Shown one piece after another: positions 6,158 to 7,889 of a DNA stretch of 7,889 nt. Origin of the DNA: Bacteroidales bacterium UBA2764. GTDB lineage: Bacteria; Bacteroidota; Bacteroidia; Bacteroidales; Paludibacteraceae. The number at the start of each line of letters is the position of its first letter. The first letter of the stretch is position 1. The notes under the pieces are model-generated. The model was not told the origin of the DNA and ran no database searches. It was given only the letters and a program-made list of their open reading frames with translations. A program made the position numbers and the translations under genes. The stretch covers positions 1 to 7,889 of the forward strand of contig DEIW01000155.1 of NCBI GenBank assembly GCA_002352705.1. The letters run 5' to 3'.

Positions 6158-7162
6158 ATGAAAAAATTAATTGTCGCTCCGGCTCCTCACGCCCATAGTG
6201 GCGATAGTGTTCGCCGGAATATGCTTCTGGTCATTCTCGCGCTGCTGCCTGCTTACGTGGTATCGGTGATTGAGTTTGGATGGGGAGCATTGATCACGGC
6301 CTGTATCAGCATCCTCGCTTGCGTCTGCACTGAGTATGTCATCAGCCGTTATATTCTCAAGGAGAAACGCCAGACTATTGGTGACCTCTCCGCTGTTCTG
6401 ACCGGTTTGCTGCTTGCCTTCAACCTCCCGTCTAACCTCGACTGGTGGATAGTACTGATTGGCGCCATTGTAGCTATCGGTGTAGGAAAGATGACCTTCG
6501 GCGGTCTGGGTCAGAACCCCTTCAACCCCGCTTTGGTAGGTCGTGTATTCCTGCTTATCTCTTTCCCTGCACAAATGACCACATGGCCTGTAGCCAACGG
6601 TTTTGCCACTCGCTACCTCGATGCAGAGACAGGCGCTACCCCGCTCTATTATCTCAAGCACATGGTGAAAGCCGGAGATGCTTCCGTAATAGACCAACTG
6701 CCGTCGCTGATGGATTCGTTCCTCGGCGTGATGGGCGGTTCGCTCGGTGAGGTTTGCGCACTCGCATTGATTCTGGGCGGTATATTCCTTATCTGCATGC
6801 GTGTCATTACATGGCATATTCCTGTAGCCATCCTCGCTACCGTAGCTTGCTTCGCGGCTTGCACAGGTTGGGCGGGTGCGCCGCCCGAAGGAATGGGCAC
6901 TTGCCAGTATGTAGGATACGAATTGCTCACCGGTGGTCTGATGCTCGGTGCCTTCTTCATGGCTACCGACTATGTCACCAGCCCGATGAGCGGTTGGGGA
7001 AAGATTATCTTCGGTATCGGTATCGGCTTCATCGTCATGGTCATCCGTACATGGGGCAACTATCCGGAAGGTATGTCGTTCGCCATCCTGATTATGAACG
7101 CTTGCGTTCCGTTGTTGAACAAGATTCGTCCGCAACGTTTCGGCGAACCTAAAAAAGCATAA
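6158..7162 (+). CDS. rnfD: RnfD, flavinylated membrane subunit
   Basis: Integral membrane subunit of Rnf, homologous to NqrB, involved in electron transfer and ion translocation. The protein has 334 residues with at least eight hydrophobic segments, for example at about 21-41, 43-62, 78-90, 96-113, 198-215, 219-236, 258-270 and 283-297. The flavin-attachment motif is DAETGATPL; T161, the last Thr of TGAT, is the expected site of covalent FMN added by the flavin transferase ApbE, which is not in this window. The segment GGLGQNPFNPALVGRVFL (115-132) and the YVTSPMSGWGK motif (272-282) are family hallmarks. It begins at the ATG 54 bases after rnfC, behind a repeat spacer. Its stop codon overlaps the Shine-Dalgarno of rnfG. 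Complete, with no odd features. Confidence 0.96.
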   Translation: MKKLIVAPAPHAHSGDSVRRNMLLVILALLPAYVVSVIEFGWGALITACISILACVCTEYVISRYILKEKRQTIGDLSAVLTGLLLAFNLPSNLDWWIVLIGAIVAIGVGKMTFGGLGQNPFNPALVGRVFLLISFPAQMTTWPVANGFATRYLDAETGATPLYYLKHMVKAGDASVIDQLPSLMDSFLGVMGGSLGEVCALALILGGIFLICMRVITWHIPVAILATVACFAACTGWAGAPPEGMGTCQYVGYELLTGGLMLGAFFMATDYVTSPMSGWGKIIFGIGIGFIVMVIRTWGNYPEGMSFAILIMNACVPLLNKIRPQRFGEPKKA

Positions 7163-7168
7163 GGAGGT
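7161..7168 (+). promoter_or_regulatory. Strong Shine-Dalgarno before rnfG
   Basis: AAGGAGGT lies across the rnfD stop codon, with 7 bases between AGGAGG and the rnfG ATG. A near-perfect ribosome site is notable because Bacteroidota genes, including the others here, mostly lack one. Confidence 0.8.
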
Positions 7169-7174
7169 ACGATC

Positions 7175-7846
7175 ATGGCTAAATTAGAAAGTACATTCAA
7201 GAATATGGTGCTCTCCCTCGTCATCATCTCTATGGTGGCAGCAGGTGCGCTGGCAGGCGTCTATACGCTGACCGCAGAGACGATAGCCACGCAGGAGGCA
7301 CAGAAACAGCAAGCCGCTATTCTGGCTGTTCTGCCCGAAGGCTGCACAGTAGCTGAACCCGAAGAGACAGAAGGTCTGACCATCTATAAGGCGTATAAAG
7401 ACAGCGCATGGGTGGCTACGGCTGTTGAGACCAGCGAAGTAGGTTTCGACGGACCGCAGGTAATCATGGTGGGTCTGGATGCAGAAGGCAATGTATTGGA
7501 TTATGTAGTGCTCAAACAAACCGAGACTCCGGGTCTGGGCGCGCATATCGACCACTGGTTCAAACATGCGGACAAGCCCGCACAGAATATCATCGGTAAG
7601 AAGGCCGGTGCCCTGGCTGTCAGCAAGGACGGCGGAGAAGTAGATGCTATCACAGCCGCTACTATCTCCTCCCGCGCATTTCTCAAAGCAATCAACAAAG
7701 CATACAACGCTATTGCAGCCCAAGAGGTGGAAGCCGCTACCGGCGCCAGCCAGCTAAAACAACAACCGGAATCTCTGGAAAATCCGGAATCCCAGGAAGT
7801 TCAAGAAACTCCGGAAAACAACACAGAAAAGGAGGCTGAATTATGA
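7175..7846 (+). CDS. rnfG: RnfG, flavinylated periplasmic-facing subunit
   Basis: Rnf subunit with covalent FMN, homologous to NqrC; it passes electrons within the membrane part of the complex. The protein has 223 residues. A membrane anchor spans about 11-32. The soluble FMN-binding domain contains ETPGLGAH (117-124) and the flavin-attachment motif DAITAATISS (157-166), in which T163 is the expected FMN-bearing residue. The canonical motif usually has S/T-G-A-T; here the second position is Ala. The last 40 or so residues (183-223) are a low-complexity tail rich in Glu, Gln, Pro and Asn, with near-repeated ESLENPESQE; its role is unknown, and such tails vary between species. The start is fixed by the Shine-Dalgarno at 7161-7168. 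The TGA stop overlaps the rnfE ATG in ATGA. Confidence 0.95.
   Translation: MAKLESTFKNMVLSLVIISMVAAGALAGVYTLTAETIATQEAQKQQAAILAVLPEGCTVAEPEETEGLTIYKAYKDSAWVATAVETSEVGFDGPQVIMVGLDAEGNVLDYVVLKQTETPGLGAHIDHWFKHADKPAQNIIGKKAGALAVSKDGGEVDAITAATISSRAFLKAINKAYNAIAAQEVEAATGASQLKQQPESLENPESQEVQETPENNTEKEAEL
7828..7835 (+). promoter_or_regulatory. Strong Shine-Dalgarno before rnfE
   Basis: AAAGGAGG lies inside the last codons of rnfG, 7 bases before the rnfE ATG at 7843. The core and its distance match the site before rnfG, and the ATGA overlap adds translational coupling. Confidence 0.75.
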
Positions 7847-7889
7847 ATAACGCAATGAAAACATTGACCAACGGTATTCTCAAGGAGAA
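7843..7889 (+). CDS. rnfE: RnfE, first codons (cut by window edge)
   Basis: Only MNNAMKTLTNGILKE is visible. The segment LTNGILKEN, expected to continue beyond the edge, is typical of the N-terminus of RnfE (NqrD family), an integral membrane subunit that shares a [2Fe-2S] cluster with RnfA. Position after rnfG, the ATGA overlap with its stop and the ribosome site support the call. The usual Bacteroidota order B-C-D-G-E-A predicts rnfA next. Confidence 0.85.
   Translation, partial: MNNAMKTLTNGILKE

Noticed and set aside
6167..7135. 322-codon open frame on the minus strand opposite rnfD
   Set aside because: A His/Thr/Arg-rich shadow of a membrane-protein gene; no independent evidence of coding.

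Overview
The window looks like chromosomal DNA of a Bacteroidales bacterium (phylum Bacteroidota) with roughly balanced base composition. Three things point there: protein similarity recognised by eye, the gene order ftsK - lolA-like - trxB, and promoters matching the Bacteroidota form TTTG-N19-TAnnTTTG instead of the usual -35/-10 boxes. I see no mobile element, tRNA, rRNA, CRISPR array or phage gene.

The left half (1-3577) is read leftwards from a promoter at 3598-3628. It encodes the chromosome translocase FtsK, a LolA-type periplasmic lipoprotein carrier that starts 7 bases after ftsK ends, and thioredoxin reductase TrxB, which is cut off by the window edge. The compact spacing suggests one transcript.

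A divergent control region (3578-3745) holds two back-to-back Bacteroidota-type promoters, an A8T8 tract and an inverted repeat over one promoter.

The right half (3746-7889) is read rightwards and encodes an RseC-like protein followed by rnfB, rnfC, rnfD, rnfG and the first codons of rnfE. Rnf is a membrane complex that couples electron flow between NADH and ferredoxin to ion transport. RnfC carries the FMN/NADH site and two [4Fe-4S] clusters. RnfD and RnfG both retain a threonine expected to carry covalent FMN. RnfA should follow rnfE beyond the window.

The main anomaly is RnfB. It has only 135 residues: the membrane anchor and the first Fe-S domain are intact, but the whole C-terminal ferredoxin-like part that normally exchanges electrons with ferredoxin is absent, and no room is left for it before rnfC. 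This is either a real RnfB variant, a recent deletion or an assembly collapse. Three intergenic spacers (upstream of trxB, rnfC and rnfD) each contain a different short tandem repeat, whereas rnfG and rnfE are preceded by strong Shine-Dalgarno sequences. Apart from RnfB, the genes look like ordinary core genes, and I found no convincing unknown system.
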